A stretch of 64,000 nucleotides of DNA from Alphaproteobacteria bacterium (lineage in GTDB: Bacteria; Pseudomonadota; Alphaproteobacteria; GCA-2731375), in contig JAJFGG010000013.1 of assembly GCA_021776235.1 (NCBI GenBank), forward strand, positions 1-64,000, in the 5' to 3' direction. Positions 18,443 through 28,141 of the stretch are shown piece by piece. The position numbers and the translations under genes were made by a program. Below the pieces are notes generated by a model. It did not search any database and had not been told where the DNA came from. It saw nothing but the letters and a program-made list of their open reading frames with translations. Each line of letters starts with the position of its first letter. The first letter of the stretch is position 1.

Positions 18443-19084
18443 ATGGGCAATCCCGCCGCATACGACTATTTGCGTGACCCGCAGGCGATTTACAAGAAAT
18501 CATTCGCCATCGCCCGTGCGGAAGCGGATTTTTCCCGGCTGCCGGAAAACCTGCACGGCATCGCCGTACGCTTGATCCATGCCTGCGGGATGACCGACCT
18601 GCCCGCCGATCTGGCCTGGAGCGGCGATCCCGTGGCGGCGGGCCGCGCGGCGTTGCAACGCGGCGCGCCAATCCTGGTGGATGTGATGATGGTGCGCCAC
18701 GGCATTATTAACCGTGCCCTGCCGGCGCAAAACAAGATTGTCTGCACCCTGAACGACGACGGCGTTGCCGAGGCCGCCGCGGCGCGCGGGGATACCCGTT
18801 CGGCCGTCGCCACTGAACGCTGGCGCGGTCACATGGACGGCGCCATCGTCTGCATTGGCAATGCGCCGACAGCCCTGTTTCGCCTGTTGGAGATGCTGGC
18901 CGATGGCGCGCCCAAACCCGCCGTAATTTTCGGCTTCCCCGTCGGCTTTGTCGGTGCCATGGAATCCAAACAGGCCTTGATCGAGGCCGAAACGGATATC
19001 CCCTACCTTACCCTCCGCGGCCGCCGTGGCGGCAGCGCCATTGCCGCCGCTGCCGTCAACGCCTTGGCGCGAGAGACAAAATGA
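18443..19084 (+). CDS. cobH: Precorrin-8X methylmutase CobH
   Basis: A 213-residue enzyme moving the C-11 methyl to C-12 to form (hydrogeno)byrinate. Key features: the start YDYLRDPQAIYKKSFAIAR, VRLIHACGMTD with the catalytic His, and GAPILVDVMMV followed by FGFPVGFVGAMESK. Length is normal. It starts 7 bp after cbiX and overlaps cobL by 4 bp. Confidence 0.95.
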   Translation: MGNPAAYDYLRDPQAIYKKSFAIARAEADFSRLPENLHGIAVRLIHACGMTDLPADLAWSGDPVAAGRAALQRGAPILVDVMMVRHGIINRALPAQNKIVCTLNDDGVAEAAAARGDTRSAVATERWRGHMDGAIVCIGNAPTALFRLLEMLADGAPKPAVIFGFPVGFVGAMESKQALIEAETDIPYLTLRGRRGGSAIAAAAVNALARETK

Positions 19085-20295
19085 GCGAAATCTGGCTCTC
19101 CATTATCGGCATTGGCGAAGACGGCTTGCCGGGCCTTGCGCCGCCGGCCCGCGCCGTCATTGATGACGCGGAAATTTTTGTTGGCGGTGAACGGCATCTG
19201 GCCATGCTGGCGAATGACCCGCGCCCGCGCCTGACCTGGGACAGCCCCTTGCGCAAGACTGTGGCAAAGATCAGGGGCCTGCGGGGCCGGCGTGTCTGCG
19301 TGCTGGCCACGGGCGATCCCATGGCCTATGGCATCGGCGTCACCCTGACCAGGGAATTTGGCATGGCGCAATGCCTGGTGTTACCGGGGCAATCGGCTTT
19401 TTCCCTGGCCTGCGCCCGTCTGGGCTGGTCATTGCCCGAGGTTGATTGCCTGACCCTGCATGGCCGCCCTTTGGGATTGCTGAACCAGCATCTGCGGCCC
19501 AACGCACGGCTGCTGATCTTGAGCGAGAATGGCCAGACGCCGAAACAGGTGGCGCAGATGCTGAAGGCGGCCGGCTTTGGCGACAGCCGGATCACGGTGT
19601 TTGAGAATATGGGCGGGGGCCGGGATAAGCGTCACGAAGGTACGGCCCGAACCTGGCGCACCTGGCGGCGCAAGGTCAACGATCTGAACACCATCGCCTT
19701 GCATTGCATTGCCGATCCTGACGCCCCGCGCCTGATGCGCCCGGCAGGTTTGCCCAACGAACTGTTCCAACATGACGGTCAGTTGACCAAGCGGGAGGTG
19801 CGCGCCGTAACCCTGGCTGCATTGGCCCCGGCCCCGGGCGAGACAATGTGGGACGTGGGCGCGGGCGCGGGTTCCATTGCCATTGAATTTCTGCGCGCCG
19901 AGCCCACTGCCCAGGCCATTGCCATCGAACGGAATGCCAAGCGCATCGCCAATATCCGCGCCAACGGCAGCAATCTGGGCGTCGTCAATCTGCAGACCGT
20001 CAAGGGTACGGCACCCGCCGCCTTGCAGGGCTTGAGCAAACCAAACGTGGTCTTCATCGGCGGCGGCCTCAGCGATGGCAAGCTGCTGCAGGCCTGTTGG
20101 CGCGCCCTGACGCCCGGCGGACGGCTGGTCGCAAATGCCATCACCGCGGAAGGGGAGCACGAGCTGTTTCGTTTCATGCGCCGCCGGGGCGGCGAGATGA
20201 CGCGAATTGCCCTGTCCCGGATGGACGCCATGGGCGATTTGCATGCCTGGCGCCATATGCGGCCGGTGACGCAATACCGGGCCACCAAGTCATGA
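19081..20295 (+). CDS. cobL: Precorrin-6Y C5,15-methyltransferase (decarboxylating) CobL
   Basis: A 404-residue fusion of a CbiE-like tetrapyrrole methyltransferase (residues about 1-200; GIGEDGLPGL, VLATGDPMAYGIG) and a CbiT-like SAM methyltransferase (residues about 210-400; MWDVGAGAGSIAIEF, IAIERN). It methylates C5 and C15 and decarboxylates the C12 acetate. It overlaps both neighbours by 4 bp, so the operon is tightly coupled. Confidence 0.95.
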   Translation: MSEIWLSIIGIGEDGLPGLAPPARAVIDDAEIFVGGERHLAMLANDPRPRLTWDSPLRKTVAKIRGLRGRRVCVLATGDPMAYGIGVTLTREFGMAQCLVLPGQSAFSLACARLGWSLPEVDCLTLHGRPLGLLNQHLRPNARLLILSENGQTPKQVAQMLKAAGFGDSRITVFENMGGGRDKRHEGTARTWRTWRRKVNDLNTIALHCIADPDAPRLMRPAGLPNELFQHDGQLTKREVRAVTLAALAPAPGETMWDVGAGAGSIAIEFLRAEPTAQAIAIERNAKRIANIRANGSNLGVVNLQTVKGTAPAALQGLSKPNVVFIGGGLSDGKLLQACWRALTPGGRLVANAITAEGEHELFRFMRRRGGEMTRIALSRMDAMGDLHAWRHMRPVTQYRATKS

Positions 20296-20993
20296 GCGGC
20301 ACCCTTTATGGCGTCGGCGTCGGGCCCGGCGACCCGGACTTGATTACCCTGAAAGCGCACAAGGTCTTGCAGGCCGCGCCGGTGATTGCCTATCCGGCGC
20401 CATTGGCCGGCGACAGTCTGGCCCGGACCATCGCCGCGCCGCACATACCGGCCGGCCGCCGTGAAATCGTTATCCGCATGCCGTTGGATCCGAAACGCTT
20501 TCCCGATCGTACGGCCTATGATGATGCGGCCGGAGAAATCGCCACGATCTTGCGCAGGGGCGAGGACGTGGCCGTGATCTGCGAGGGTGACCCCTTCGTC
20601 TATGGCAGCTTCATGTATTTATTCAGCCTCCTGCAAGACGAATTCCCTGTACAAGTGGTGCCCGGAATCTCTTCCCTGACCGCCTGCGCCGCGGCCGCTC
20701 TCACGCCGCTGGCGGCGCGCAACGAAGTGCTGAGTATCCTGCCCGCACCCATGGCGGAAGATGATCTGCGCCGCCACCTGCAGAGGACAGAGGCGGCCGC
20801 CATCATCAAGCTGGGCCGGCATGCGCCCAAGGTCTATGGCGTTCTGCGCGAACTCGACCTGCTGGATCAGGCCAAATATGTGGCCCATGCCACCATGCCC
20901 GGGGAAAAGGTGCAGAACCTGCGCGACGTGGACCCGGCCGACGTGCCGTATTTCGCCATGATCCTGGTGCGCAAGAGCGGAATAGAGCCGTGA
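20292..20993 (+). CDS. cobI: Precorrin-2 C20-methyltransferase CobI/CbiL
   Basis: About 233 residues. GVGVGPGDPDLITLKA is the N-terminal SAM-methyltransferase motif and ICEGDPFVYGSFMYL the second; VVPGISSLTACAAAA is the third. It methylates C20 of (cobalt-)precorrin-2. The ATG at 20292 is chosen because it overlaps the cobL stop and gives the standard N-terminus; the open frame extends upstream inside cobL. Confidence 0.95.
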   Translation: MSGTLYGVGVGPGDPDLITLKAHKVLQAAPVIAYPAPLAGDSLARTIAAPHIPAGRREIVIRMPLDPKRFPDRTAYDDAAGEIATILRRGEDVAVICEGDPFVYGSFMYLFSLLQDEFPVQVVPGISSLTACAAAALTPLAARNEVLSILPAPMAEDDLRRHLQRTEAAAIIKLGRHAPKVYGVLRELDLLDQAKYVAHATMPGEKVQNLRDVDPADVPYFAMILVRKSGIEP

Positions 20994-22807
20994 ACTATCT
21001 GGTCCTGAACGAAACAGGCCTTGCAACCGCGCGGGCCTTGCAGGCGGTGCTGGGCGGCGTCATCCATGGCTACGGAAAACGGCTGCAGGCGCGCGATGTC
21101 CGCGCCTTCGATGATGTGGGCACGGGATTGCGCGCGGTTTTCGCTTCCGGGGGCCCGCTGGTCGCGCTCTGCGCCGCCGGTATCGTCATTCGCCATCTGG
21201 CGCCACTGTTGGGTAACAAACATGACGACGGCCCGGTGCTGGCCCTGGCCGAGGATGGCAGCGCCATCGTACCCCTTTTGGGTGGCCATCGGGGGGCCAA
21301 CGAGCTGGCCCGGCGCATGGGCGACATCCTTGACGTGGCGCCGGCCATCACCACCGCCAGCGATACCATGTTCTCGATCGCCCTGGACGAACCGCCCGCC
21401 GGTTGGCGGCTTGCCAATCCTGAAGATATGAAAAGCTTCGTCGTAGGGTTGGGGAGGGGTATGGCTGTAAAGATCGAGGGCCAGGGCGATTGGCTGCGCG
21501 CCGGCAACCTGCCCCAGGCCGATGACGCCGCCCTGCGCATCACGGTTGCCGATGGGCTGCTGAAGGGCGATGGGCGGCATCTGATCTACCATTCCCAGAA
21601 CCTGGCCCTGGGTGTCGGCTGCGAACGCGGCGCGGCGGCTGCGGAACTGATCCAGTTGATCACGGAGACCCTGGCGGCCGAAAACCTATCGCCGCTGTCC
21701 CTGGCCGGCATTTTCTCGCTCGATCTGAAAATGGATGAAGCCGCCATTCATGCCGCCGCCGGGCATTTCGACATACCAGCGCGGTTTTTCAATCTGGCCG
21801 ATCTTCAGGCCCAGGAAAGCCGCCTCCCTAACCCTTCCCATATGGTCAAGGCGGAAGTCGGCGTCGCCGGCGTGGCCGAGGCGGCGGCACTGGCGGCGGG
21901 CGGCGACCTGCTGGTTGAAAAACGCAAGAGCCGGCGCGCCACCTGCGCCATCGCCCGCGCGCCCGGTATCATCGAGGGCAGGACATTGGGTGCGGCGCGG
22001 GGGCATCTGGCCGTTGTCGGCATCGGGCCGGGCCGGGCCGATTGGCGCACCGGCGCCGCCGAAGCGGCTTTGCGCCGGGCAGAGGTTATTGTCGGCTATG
22101 GCCTTTATCTTGAGCTGATCGCAGATCTGATCGTGGATAAGGATTGCCACGCCTACGAACTGGGGGAAGAAGAGGCCCGGGTCCGCTTCGCCATCGATCT
22201 GGCGGCAAAGGGCGGCAATGTCGCCCTGGTCTCGTCCGGCGACGCCGGGATCTACGCCATGGGGGCCCTGGCCCATGAATTGCTGCAGCGGGACGACGCA
22301 CCGGCCCATTGGGATCGCATAGGGCTGGAGCTTCTGCCCGGTATATCCGCCATGCAGGCGGCCGCCCTGCGCGCCGGCGCACCGTTGGGGCACGATTTCT
22401 GCGCGATTTCGCTATCCGACCTTCTGACCCCGCGTGAGGTTATCCTGCGGCGTGTGGAAGCGGCAGCGGCGGGTGACTTCGTCATCTCGTTTTACAATCC
22501 GGTCAGCAAGCGCCGCCGCGATCTGTTGGCCTTGGCGCAGAAAATTTTGTTGCGGCACCGGCCCGGCGATACGCCGGTCATCCTGGCCCGTAATTTGGGC
22601 CGGCCCAGCGAACAGCTGACGGTGCTGCGGCTTGACGAACTGAGGGTGGACGATGTTGATATGTTGACCCTGGTCATGGTGGGTTCCAGCGAAACCCGCG
22701 CCCGGCGCCGCGGCGATGGCACCTGGTCGGTCTTTACACCACGCGGCTATGCCGCCAAGCATGCGAAACCAGAGAACGCTGAGCCAAACAGGGAGGACAG
22801 GGCATGA
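20990..22807 (+). CDS. cobJ: CbiG-CobJ fusion: cobalt-precorrin-5A hydrolase / C17-methyltransferase
   Basis: A 605-residue fusion. Residues about 1-330 are CbiG-like ([32 protein letters not shown], then the CbiG/CobE C-terminal domain), the enzyme that opens the C20 acetaldehyde lactone in the anaerobic route. Residues about 338-600 are a CobJ/CbiH methyltransferase ([34 protein letters not shown]) that carries out ring contraction with C17 methylation. The start is a GTG overlapping the cobI stop. The fusion suggests consecutive steps are channelled. Confidence 0.92.
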   Translation: MNYLVLNETGLATARALQAVLGGVIHGYGKRLQARDVRAFDDVGTGLRAVFASGGPLVALCAAGIVIRHLAPLLGNKHDDGPVLALAEDGSAIVPLLGGHRGANELARRMGDILDVAPAITTASDTMFSIALDEPPAGWRLANPEDMKSFVVGLGRGMAVKIEGQGDWLRAGNLPQADDAALRITVADGLLKGDGRHLIYHSQNLALGVGCERGAAAAELIQLITETLAAENLSPLSLAGIFSLDLKMDEAAIHAAAGHFDIPARFFNLADLQAQESRLPNPSHMVKAEVGVAGVAEAAALAAGGDLLVEKRKSRRATCAIARAPGIIEGRTLGAARGHLAVVGIGPGRADWRTGAAEAALRRAEVIVGYGLYLELIADLIVDKDCHAYELGEEEARVRFAIDLAAKGGNVALVSSGDAGIYAMGALAHELLQRDDAPAHWDRIGLELLPGISAMQAAALRAGAPLGHDFCAISLSDLLTPREVILRRVEAAAAGDFVISFYNPVSKRRRDLLALAQKILLRHRPGDTPVILARNLGRPSEQLTVLRLDELRVDDVDMLTLVMVGSSETRARRRGDGTWSVFTPRGYAAKHAKPENAEPNREDRA

Positions 22808-23562
22808 CCGTGCATTTCATCGGCGCGGGGCCCGGCGCGCCGGACCTGATTACCTTGCGTGGCCGTGACCTGATCGCCGCCTGCCCGGTCTGTCTTTATG
22901 CCGGGTCGCTGGTCCCGGCCGAGGTTGTCGCCTTTGCCGCCGACGATGCCCGCGTTATCGATACCGCGCCCCTGCACCTGGACGAAATCATAGCTGAAAT
23001 CGAAAGGGCCCATGACAAGGGCCAGGACGTGGCCCGGGTGCATTCCGGCGATCCATCTCTGTACGGCGCCATTGGCGAACAGATCCGGCGCTTGCAGGCC
23101 CTGGGAATAGCCTACACCATCACCCCCGGCGTGCCGGCCTTCGCCGCCTCGGCCGCCGCCCTGGGTTTGGAATTGACCCTGCCGGACGTCAGCCAGACCA
23201 TAATTCTGACCCGCACGGCGATGAAAAGTTCGGCCATGCCGCCGGGAGAGGACCTGGCGGAATTGGGCCGTTCCGGAGCCACCCTGGCGATCCACCTGTC
23301 GGCCCGCAATCTACGTCAGGTTTGCCGTGATCTGATCCCGCATTATGGTGCGGACTGCCCCGTGGCCCTGGTCTATCGCGCCAGCTGGCCCGACCAGGAG
23401 ATAATCCGCGGCACCCTGGCCGACATCCGCGAAAAAGTGCGGGCGGCAAAACTGACCCGTACCGCCCTGGTCCTGGTGGGGCGGGTGTTGGACACGGACG
23501 CGGCCACCGACAGCCGCCTCTATGCCGCCGATCACCAGCATATCCTGCGGCATGGCAATTAA
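22804..23562 (+). CDS. cobM: Precorrin-4 C11-methyltransferase CobM/CbiF
   Basis: A 252-residue SAM methyltransferase: [52 protein letters not shown] and [11 protein letters not shown]-type motifs (here [15 protein letters not shown]) are diagnostic. It methylates C11. Last gene of the cbiX operon; its start overlaps the cobJ stop by 4 bp, and it is convergent with cobK 12 bp away. Confidence 0.95.
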   Translation: MTVHFIGAGPGAPDLITLRGRDLIAACPVCLYAGSLVPAEVVAFAADDARVIDTAPLHLDEIIAEIERAHDKGQDVARVHSGDPSLYGAIGEQIRRLQALGIAYTITPGVPAFAASAAALGLELTLPDVSQTIILTRTAMKSSAMPPGEDLAELGRSGATLAIHLSARNLRQVCRDLIPHYGADCPVALVYRASWPDQEIIRGTLADIREKVRAAKLTRTALVLVGRVLDTDAATDSRLYAADHQHILRHGN

Positions 23563-23574
23563 GGCACTTCCAGC

Positions 23575-24321
23575 CTAACCGATACAGTTCTGCAGCCAGT
23601 CGCAGGCGTCGTCGACGGTTTCAACCAGCGGCGCGGCGGCCGCGTCGGGCCGGGCAATCATGACAACCGGCAGGCCGAGATCCCGGGCGGCGGCAATCTT
23701 GGCATAGGTCGCGAGCCCGCCCGCGTTCTTGCTGATCAGGGCCGAGATCCGGTGTTCGCGCAGCAACGACACTTCATCGGCCTGCTGGAACGGGCCACGG
23801 GCATACAGATACTGGCCATTTGAAAGTATGGGCAGATCCGCGCCGGGGGCGATAACCCGGGCCAGCCACCAGCAGCGCCGATCGTCGGCGAATTCCGCCA
23901 TGGCCTGGCGCCCGGTGCTGACAAAAACCCGCAGGGCGGTATGGGCCGCAACATCCCTCGCGGCCGATATATCCGGCACCTGAAGCCACCGGTCGCCGGG
24001 CATCTCGCGCCACGGCGGCGCCTGCAGACGCAGCAGGGGACGGTCCGCCATTTGGCAGGCCAGCCGGGCGTTCTCGGAAATCCGCGCCGCATAGGCATGG
24101 GTGGCGTCAACCACGGCGAACACATTCTTCTGGCGCAGATAATCCGCCAAGGCCTCGGCGCCACCGAAGCCGCCCCTGCGCACGTCCACACCCGGCACGG
24201 GTCCGGGTACGGTGCGCCCGGCCAGGGAATAGATAACCGAGACATCAAACGCCGCGGCCGCGCGCGCCAACTGCGCCGCCAGGGTGGTGCCGCCAAGAAG
24301 CAACAGAACCGGTTCAGGCAT
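23575..24321 (-). CDS. cobK: Precorrin-6A reductase CobK/CbiJ
   Basis: About 248 residues, the usual size. LLLGGTTLAAQLARA near the N-terminus, VVDATHAYAARISENA and ISKNAGG in the C-terminal part are family motifs. It reduces the macrocycle with NAD(P)H. The ATG at 24321 is preferred to an upstream in-frame one at 24354; it overlaps the cbiD stop by 8 bp, so cbiD and cobK form one small leftward operon. Confidence 0.92.
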   Translation of the reverse strand: MPEPVLLLLGGTTLAAQLARAAAAFDVSVIYSLAGRTVPGPVPGVDVRRGGFGGAEALADYLRQKNVFAVVDATHAYAARISENARLACQMADRPLLRLQAPPWREMPGDRWLQVPDISAARDVAAHTALRVFVSTGRQAMAEFADDRRCWWLARVIAPGADLPILSNGQYLYARGPFQQADEVSLLREHRISALISKNAGGLATYAKIAAARDLGLPVVMIARPDAAAAPLVETVDDACDWLQNCIG

Positions 24322-25399
24322 TGCTGCGGCCAACCAGTTTGCCGGTCCGCTCAAAGATCAAGACCTCGATCGCCAGGTTGCCCCGACAAATTTTCATGGC
24401 CTGTTCACGGGCCAGATCCGCAACCAGATCAGCCAGGGGAAATCCGCGCGCCTGCGCCGCTGCCAGGACTTCAGCCGCCGTGTTGGCGTTGTCGCATAGG
24501 GCCGTGATCTGCCCATCAGCGGCGGCGACCTGCGCCAGCCAGGCAAAATCAACCTGCGACCGCTTGGAATGCAGATCCATGTGACCCTTGGCCAGTTTGG
24601 AGATTTTCGCGAAACCGCCGGCAAGGGACAGTTTTTCGACCGGATGGGTGCGCAGATATTTCAACATCCCGCCTGCGAAATCACCCATATCGATCAAGGC
24701 GCCTTCGGCAAAGCCATAATGCTGCTGCAACGCGGCCTCGGATGTCCGCCCGGTGGCCGCGCCCAGATGCTTCAGGCCCGCCGCCCGCGCCACATCGATG
24801 CCCTGGTGAATGGAGGCGATCCAGGCCGCGCACGAATATGGAATAACCACGCCGGTGGTGCCCAGTATGGATATCCCGCCAAGGATGCCCAGCCGCGCAT
24901 TCATGGTCTGCCGCGCCATGGCTTCGCCGCCCGGTACGGAAATTTCCACGTCCAGATCCGGCGCCAATCCGGCGGCCCCGGCCAGCTGGGTCAATTCCCC
25001 GGTCATCATGGCGCGGGGCACCGGGTTGATGGCGGCTTCCCCGACCGCAATGGGCAACCCCGGCTTGGTCACCATGCCAACGCCTGGCCCGGCGCGGAAG
25101 CGGACACCGGCGCCGTCATCGGGGCGCTGCTGCACGCGGGCATGGATCACCGCGCCGTGGGTAACATCAGGGTCATCACCTGCGTCCTTTTCCACCGCCG
25201 CCATGGCAACATTTCCGTTCAACTCTTCAAGAGTAAGACAAAAGGCGGCGGTGCCGCCCCGTGGCAGGGTAATTTCAACGGGATCGGGGAAAACGCCCGT
25301 CAACAAGGCGCTATAAGCCGCCTTGGCCGCCGCCGTGGCGCAGGCGCCCGTGGTCCAGCCACGCCGCAACGGCCCCTCACCTGCCTCTTTCGCCGCCAT
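24314..25399 (-). CDS. cbiD: Cobalt-precorrin-5B C1-methyltransferase CbiD
   Basis: About 361 residues with the CbiD hallmark RRGWTTGACATAAAKAA near the N-terminus, then the GGISILGTTGVVIPYS block and GGFAKISKLAKGHMDLHS. CbiD methylates C1 in the cobalt-containing (anaerobic-type) pathway and is the counterpart of CobF; its presence matters for deciding which route operates. The ATG at 25399 matches the typical family start; in-frame starts at 25444 and 25501 would lengthen it. Confidence 0.93.
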   Translation of the reverse strand: MAAKEAGEGPLRRGWTTGACATAAAKAAYSALLTGVFPDPVEITLPRGGTAAFCLTLEELNGNVAMAAVEKDAGDDPDVTHGAVIHARVQQRPDDGAGVRFRAGPGVGMVTKPGLPIAVGEAAINPVPRAMMTGELTQLAGAAGLAPDLDVEISVPGGEAMARQTMNARLGILGGISILGTTGVVIPYSCAAWIASIHQGIDVARAAGLKHLGAATGRTSEAALQQHYGFAEGALIDMGDFAGGMLKYLRTHPVEKLSLAGGFAKISKLAKGHMDLHSKRSQVDFAWLAQVAAADGQITALCDNANTAAEVLAAAQARGFPLADLVADLAREQAMKICRGNLAIEVLIFERTGKLVGRSNA

Positions 25400-25516
25400 A
25401 CCGTCGAAAACCTCTTGATCGCTCCCCTGCCCTGCAATAGGCATGGATCGCGCTAGATATACACCTGCAAGGCGCCATGAAAAGGCGCAATTTACGGCCA
25501 TGAGAATAACGACGTG

Positions 25517-26356
25517 ATGACCCCTCTAGGAACTTCGCCCACATTCGCGTCCGGCACGGTCTGGCTGGCCGGGGCCGGGCCAGGCGATCCGGGCCTGTTG
25601 ACCCTGCACGCGGTCAACGCCATCCGTCAGGCGGATGTGATCATTTATGACGCGCTGGTATCGCGGCAAATTCTGGATGCCATCGAGAATCCCGAACGGT
25701 TGGAATACGCCGGCAAGCGTGGTGGTCAGCCGTCGCCGCAGCAACGGGACATTTCCCTGCGTCTGGTCGAACTGGCGCGGCAGGGGAAACGTGTTCTGCG
25801 TCTGAAAGGCGGCGATCCTTTTGTTTTTGGCCGGGGCGGCGAAGAGGCCTTGGCCCTGGCGCGCGAAGACATCCCCTTTCGCATCATTCCAGGGATCACG
25901 GCGGGGCTTGGCGGCCTGGCCTATGCGGGCATTCCGGCAACCCATCGCAGCGTCAATACGGTGGTCAGCTTCATTACTGGACACAGCATAACAGGCGGCC
26001 AGGACGGCATCGACTGGGCCGCGTTGTCCCAGGGCTCGCCGGTACTGGTGTTCTACATGGGTCTGTCACGCCTGCCCCACATCCGCGATAACCTGATGGC
26101 GGCGGGGCGTCCGGGCGCACACCCCATGGCACTGGTTTCCAAGGCCGCGACGCCGGCGCAGGCGGTGGTCATCACCACTCTGAAAGATTGTATCGAGGCC
26201 GCGGCGGCATCCGGCATCGAGGCGCCGGTCATTATCGCCGTCGGCGAAGCCGTCGATCTGCGGGCCAGCCTGAATTGGTTCGACCCGGGCGAACTGGGCG
26301 CCACGGCACCTTTTGACCACGATGGCCATACAGCGCGGCAGGTCGGTGATGACTGA
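25517..26356 (+). CDS. cobA: Uroporphyrinogen-III C-methyltransferase (SUMT) CobA
   Basis: About 279 residues. VWLAGAGPGDPGLLTLHAV, YDALVSRQILD, LRLKGGDPFVFGRGGEEA and IIPGITAGLGG are the classic SUMT motifs. It makes precorrin-2 from uroporphyrinogen III, the committed step toward corrinoids and sirohaem. A GTG directly precedes the ATG at 25517. It is divergent from cbiD and overlaps cobB by 8 bp. Confidence 0.95.
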   Translation: MTPLGTSPTFASGTVWLAGAGPGDPGLLTLHAVNAIRQADVIIYDALVSRQILDAIENPERLEYAGKRGGQPSPQQRDISLRLVELARQGKRVLRLKGGDPFVFGRGGEEALALAREDIPFRIIPGITAGLGGLAYAGIPATHRSVNTVVSFITGHSITGGQDGIDWAALSQGSPVLVFYMGLSRLPHIRDNLMAAGRPGAHPMALVSKAATPAQAVVITTLKDCIEAAAASGIEAPVIIAVGEAVDLRASLNWFDPGELGATAPFDHDGHTARQVGDD

Positions 26357-27671
26357 ACCGGCCCGGGGATGGATCCTGGCGGCGCCCGGCTCCAACGCCG
26401 GCAAGACCCTGGTCTCCGCGGCCTTGCTTCGCCTGATGCGGCGTGAGGGCTTACAAGCGGCCCCCTTCAAGGTCGGGCCCGATTACATTGACCCCGGTTT
26501 CCTGTCCGCCGCCGCAGGTTCGGTCTGCCGCAATCTGGACCCCTGGGCCATGGGGCCGGCGCGTCTTGGGCAATTGCTGCGTGATCAGGCCGGAAGCCGG
26601 TTTTTGATTGAAGGGGTGATGGGCCTGTTTGACGGCGCGGTCAGCGGCGATGGTTCCACGGCGGATCTGGCCGCGGCCTTGAACCTGCCCGTGGTGTTGG
26701 TCATCAATGCCAAAGGCCAGGGCGCCTCTGTCGCGGCCCTGGCACAGGGGTTTGCCAATTTCCGCGCGGATGTCGCCGTCGCCGGCGTGATTTTCACCCA
26801 GGTCGGCAGCCCCCGGCACCGGAAACTGCTGTACGACGCCTGCGCCGGCGTGGGCATTCGGGTGTTTGGCGCCCTGGCCTCCGATCCCGCACTGACCCTG
26901 CGGCAGAGGCATCTTGGTCTGGTCCAGGCCGGCGAGCGGGCGGACCTGGACCGGCTGTTGGATCACGCCGCAGAGGTACTTTCCCGTGACCTGGATTTCG
27001 CGGCTCTGCAGCAAATCGGCGCGGCGCCGGTATTCGAGACTTCCGCCGCACCTGATCCGATACCGCCCCTGGGTCAACATATCGCCGTGGCGCGGGACAT
27101 TGCCTTTGGCTTTTGTTACCCCCATGTCCTGGGCGACTGGCGCACCAAGGGGGCCCGGATCAGTTTCTTTTCACCCTTGGCCGACGAAAACCCGGCCCTG
27201 GATGCGGATGCGGTCTACCTGCCGGGCGGCTATCCCGAATTGCATGCCGGCGCCCTGGCGGCGAACGAAAATTTCCTGGACGGCCTGCGCAACGCGGCAA
27301 AGCGCGGCGCCGGCATCCTGGGTGAATGCGGCGGCTATATGGTACTGGGCCAAGGGGTGGTGGATGCGGACGGGGAGCGCCATGCCATGGCCGGGCTTCT
27401 GGCTCTGGAGACAACTTTCGCCAAGCGTAGCCTGCATTTGGGCTATCGCCAGATGCGCTTGCAGGCGGATTGCTGCCTGGGCCCGGCGGGCGCGGCGTAC
27501 CGTGGCCACGAGTTTCATTACGCCAGCATCGCCAGGGAAACGGGCGATAGGCTATTCACCGTGCGGGATGCCCTGGGCCAACAGGAAGATCAGGTCGGCT
27601 TGCGGTCCGGCAAGGTTCTGGGCAGCTTCATCCATCTGATCGACCGCGCCGATCACACGGCAGGGGCATAG
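26349..27671 (+). CDS. cobB: Cobyrinate a,c-diamide synthase CobB/CbiA
   Basis: About 440 residues. The ATPase domain begins APGSNAGKTLVSAALLRLM and has KVGPDYIDPGF; the glutaminase domain has ECGGYMVLGQG with its nucleophile Cys and ends FIHLIDRADH-like (SFIHLIDRADH). It amidates the a and c carboxylates. The start at 26349 is fixed by overlap with the cobA stop. It is the last cob gene before the island that separates it from cobT. Confidence 0.95.
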   Translation: MTEPARGWILAAPGSNAGKTLVSAALLRLMRREGLQAAPFKVGPDYIDPGFLSAAAGSVCRNLDPWAMGPARLGQLLRDQAGSRFLIEGVMGLFDGAVSGDGSTADLAAALNLPVVLVINAKGQGASVAALAQGFANFRADVAVAGVIFTQVGSPRHRKLLYDACAGVGIRVFGALASDPALTLRQRHLGLVQAGERADLDRLLDHAAEVLSRDLDFAALQQIGAAPVFETSAAPDPIPPLGQHIAVARDIAFGFCYPHVLGDWRTKGARISFFSPLADENPALDADAVYLPGGYPELHAGALAANENFLDGLRNAAKRGAGILGECGGYMVLGQGVVDADGERHAMAGLLALETTFAKRSLHLGYRQMRLQADCCLGPAGAAYRGHEFHYASIARETGDRLFTVRDALGQQEDQVGLRSGKVLGSFIHLIDRADHTAGA

Positions 27672-27794
27672 GGGCGAATTATACGAATGATCTGTTCCCT
27701 AATTACCAACAATTCATGAGCGGTGGCGTCCTTGAATACACGGGTAATCCTCTTCACCTGACCTTCGATCAGGGCCGACTGGTTGAAAATCACA

Positions 27795-27828
27795 AACTCA
27801 GTGTGTTTTGCCAATAATCCACTATGTC
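27795..27828 (+). repeat. 34-bp direct repeat, left copy (island border)
   Basis: AACTCAGTGTGTTTTGCCAA... at 27795-27828 recurs at 34802-34835 in the same orientation with two substitutions (GC versus AT at one dinucleotide region). Weaker similarity continues rightward to a shared GGAGCC. The copies bracket about 7 kb containing the CHAT/lipase genes. It may be a shared insertion-sequence end or a recombination scar. Confidence 0.7.
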
Positions 27829-27831
27829 GGT

Positions 27832-27936
27832 TTGCGCTAGTTGGAGCCGGACCACCGGCTCTCCGGCGGCATCAACAGCATGGACCTGGAAAACGCTCTT
27901 GGTGATATAGACACCGATCGTGATGGCTCCATTCAT
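27832..27936 (-). pseudogene. IS110-family transposase, N-terminal fragment
   Basis: The minus-strand frame starting at ATG 27936 reads MNGAITIGVYITKSVFQVHA and continues with DAAGEPVVRLQLA, closely resembling the RuvC-like N-terminus of IS110 transposases (IGIDLAKxVFQVHxVD pattern). The first catalytic Asp position of that pattern is Tyr here. The frame ends after about 50 codons, so only a fragment of the roughly 340-residue protein remains. It marks past transposition at the island's left edge. Confidence 0.65.
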
Positions 27937-28098
27937 GGAACAGCTCCTATATCCTCGTGGTTGCTGAGAACCACACTGTGGCACTTAGATGCCGGCGGTG
28001 GGAGCCGTCCACAGCATCATAAGCGGTCATTGCTATGGTCGCGTCCGCCATCCTGTCTGGCTTCACGTTCGCATGAGTTGGTGGCAAAACCCTGAAAA

Positions 28099-28128
28099 TT
28101 GACATAATATTAGTGGTGCGAGTATCCT
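28099..28128 (+). promoter_or_regulatory. Candidate sigma-70 promoter for the CHAT-lipase operon
   Basis: TTGACA (28099-28104) and TATCCT (28123-28128) are separated by 18 bp, close to housekeeping consensus. A ribosome-binding-like ACGGAGG follows at about 28130. It lies 88 bp before the CHAT gene and in front of the truncated cyclase-like frame, so it may be a captured promoter. Confidence 0.4.
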
Positions 28129-28141
28129 ACGGAGGTAACAG

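Noticed and set aside
27656-27790. Minus-strand open stretch including KRITRVFKDATAHELL
   Set aside because: It may be the end of a broken gene, but there is no start, it overlaps the cobB end, and no family is recognised, so it is noted rather than called.
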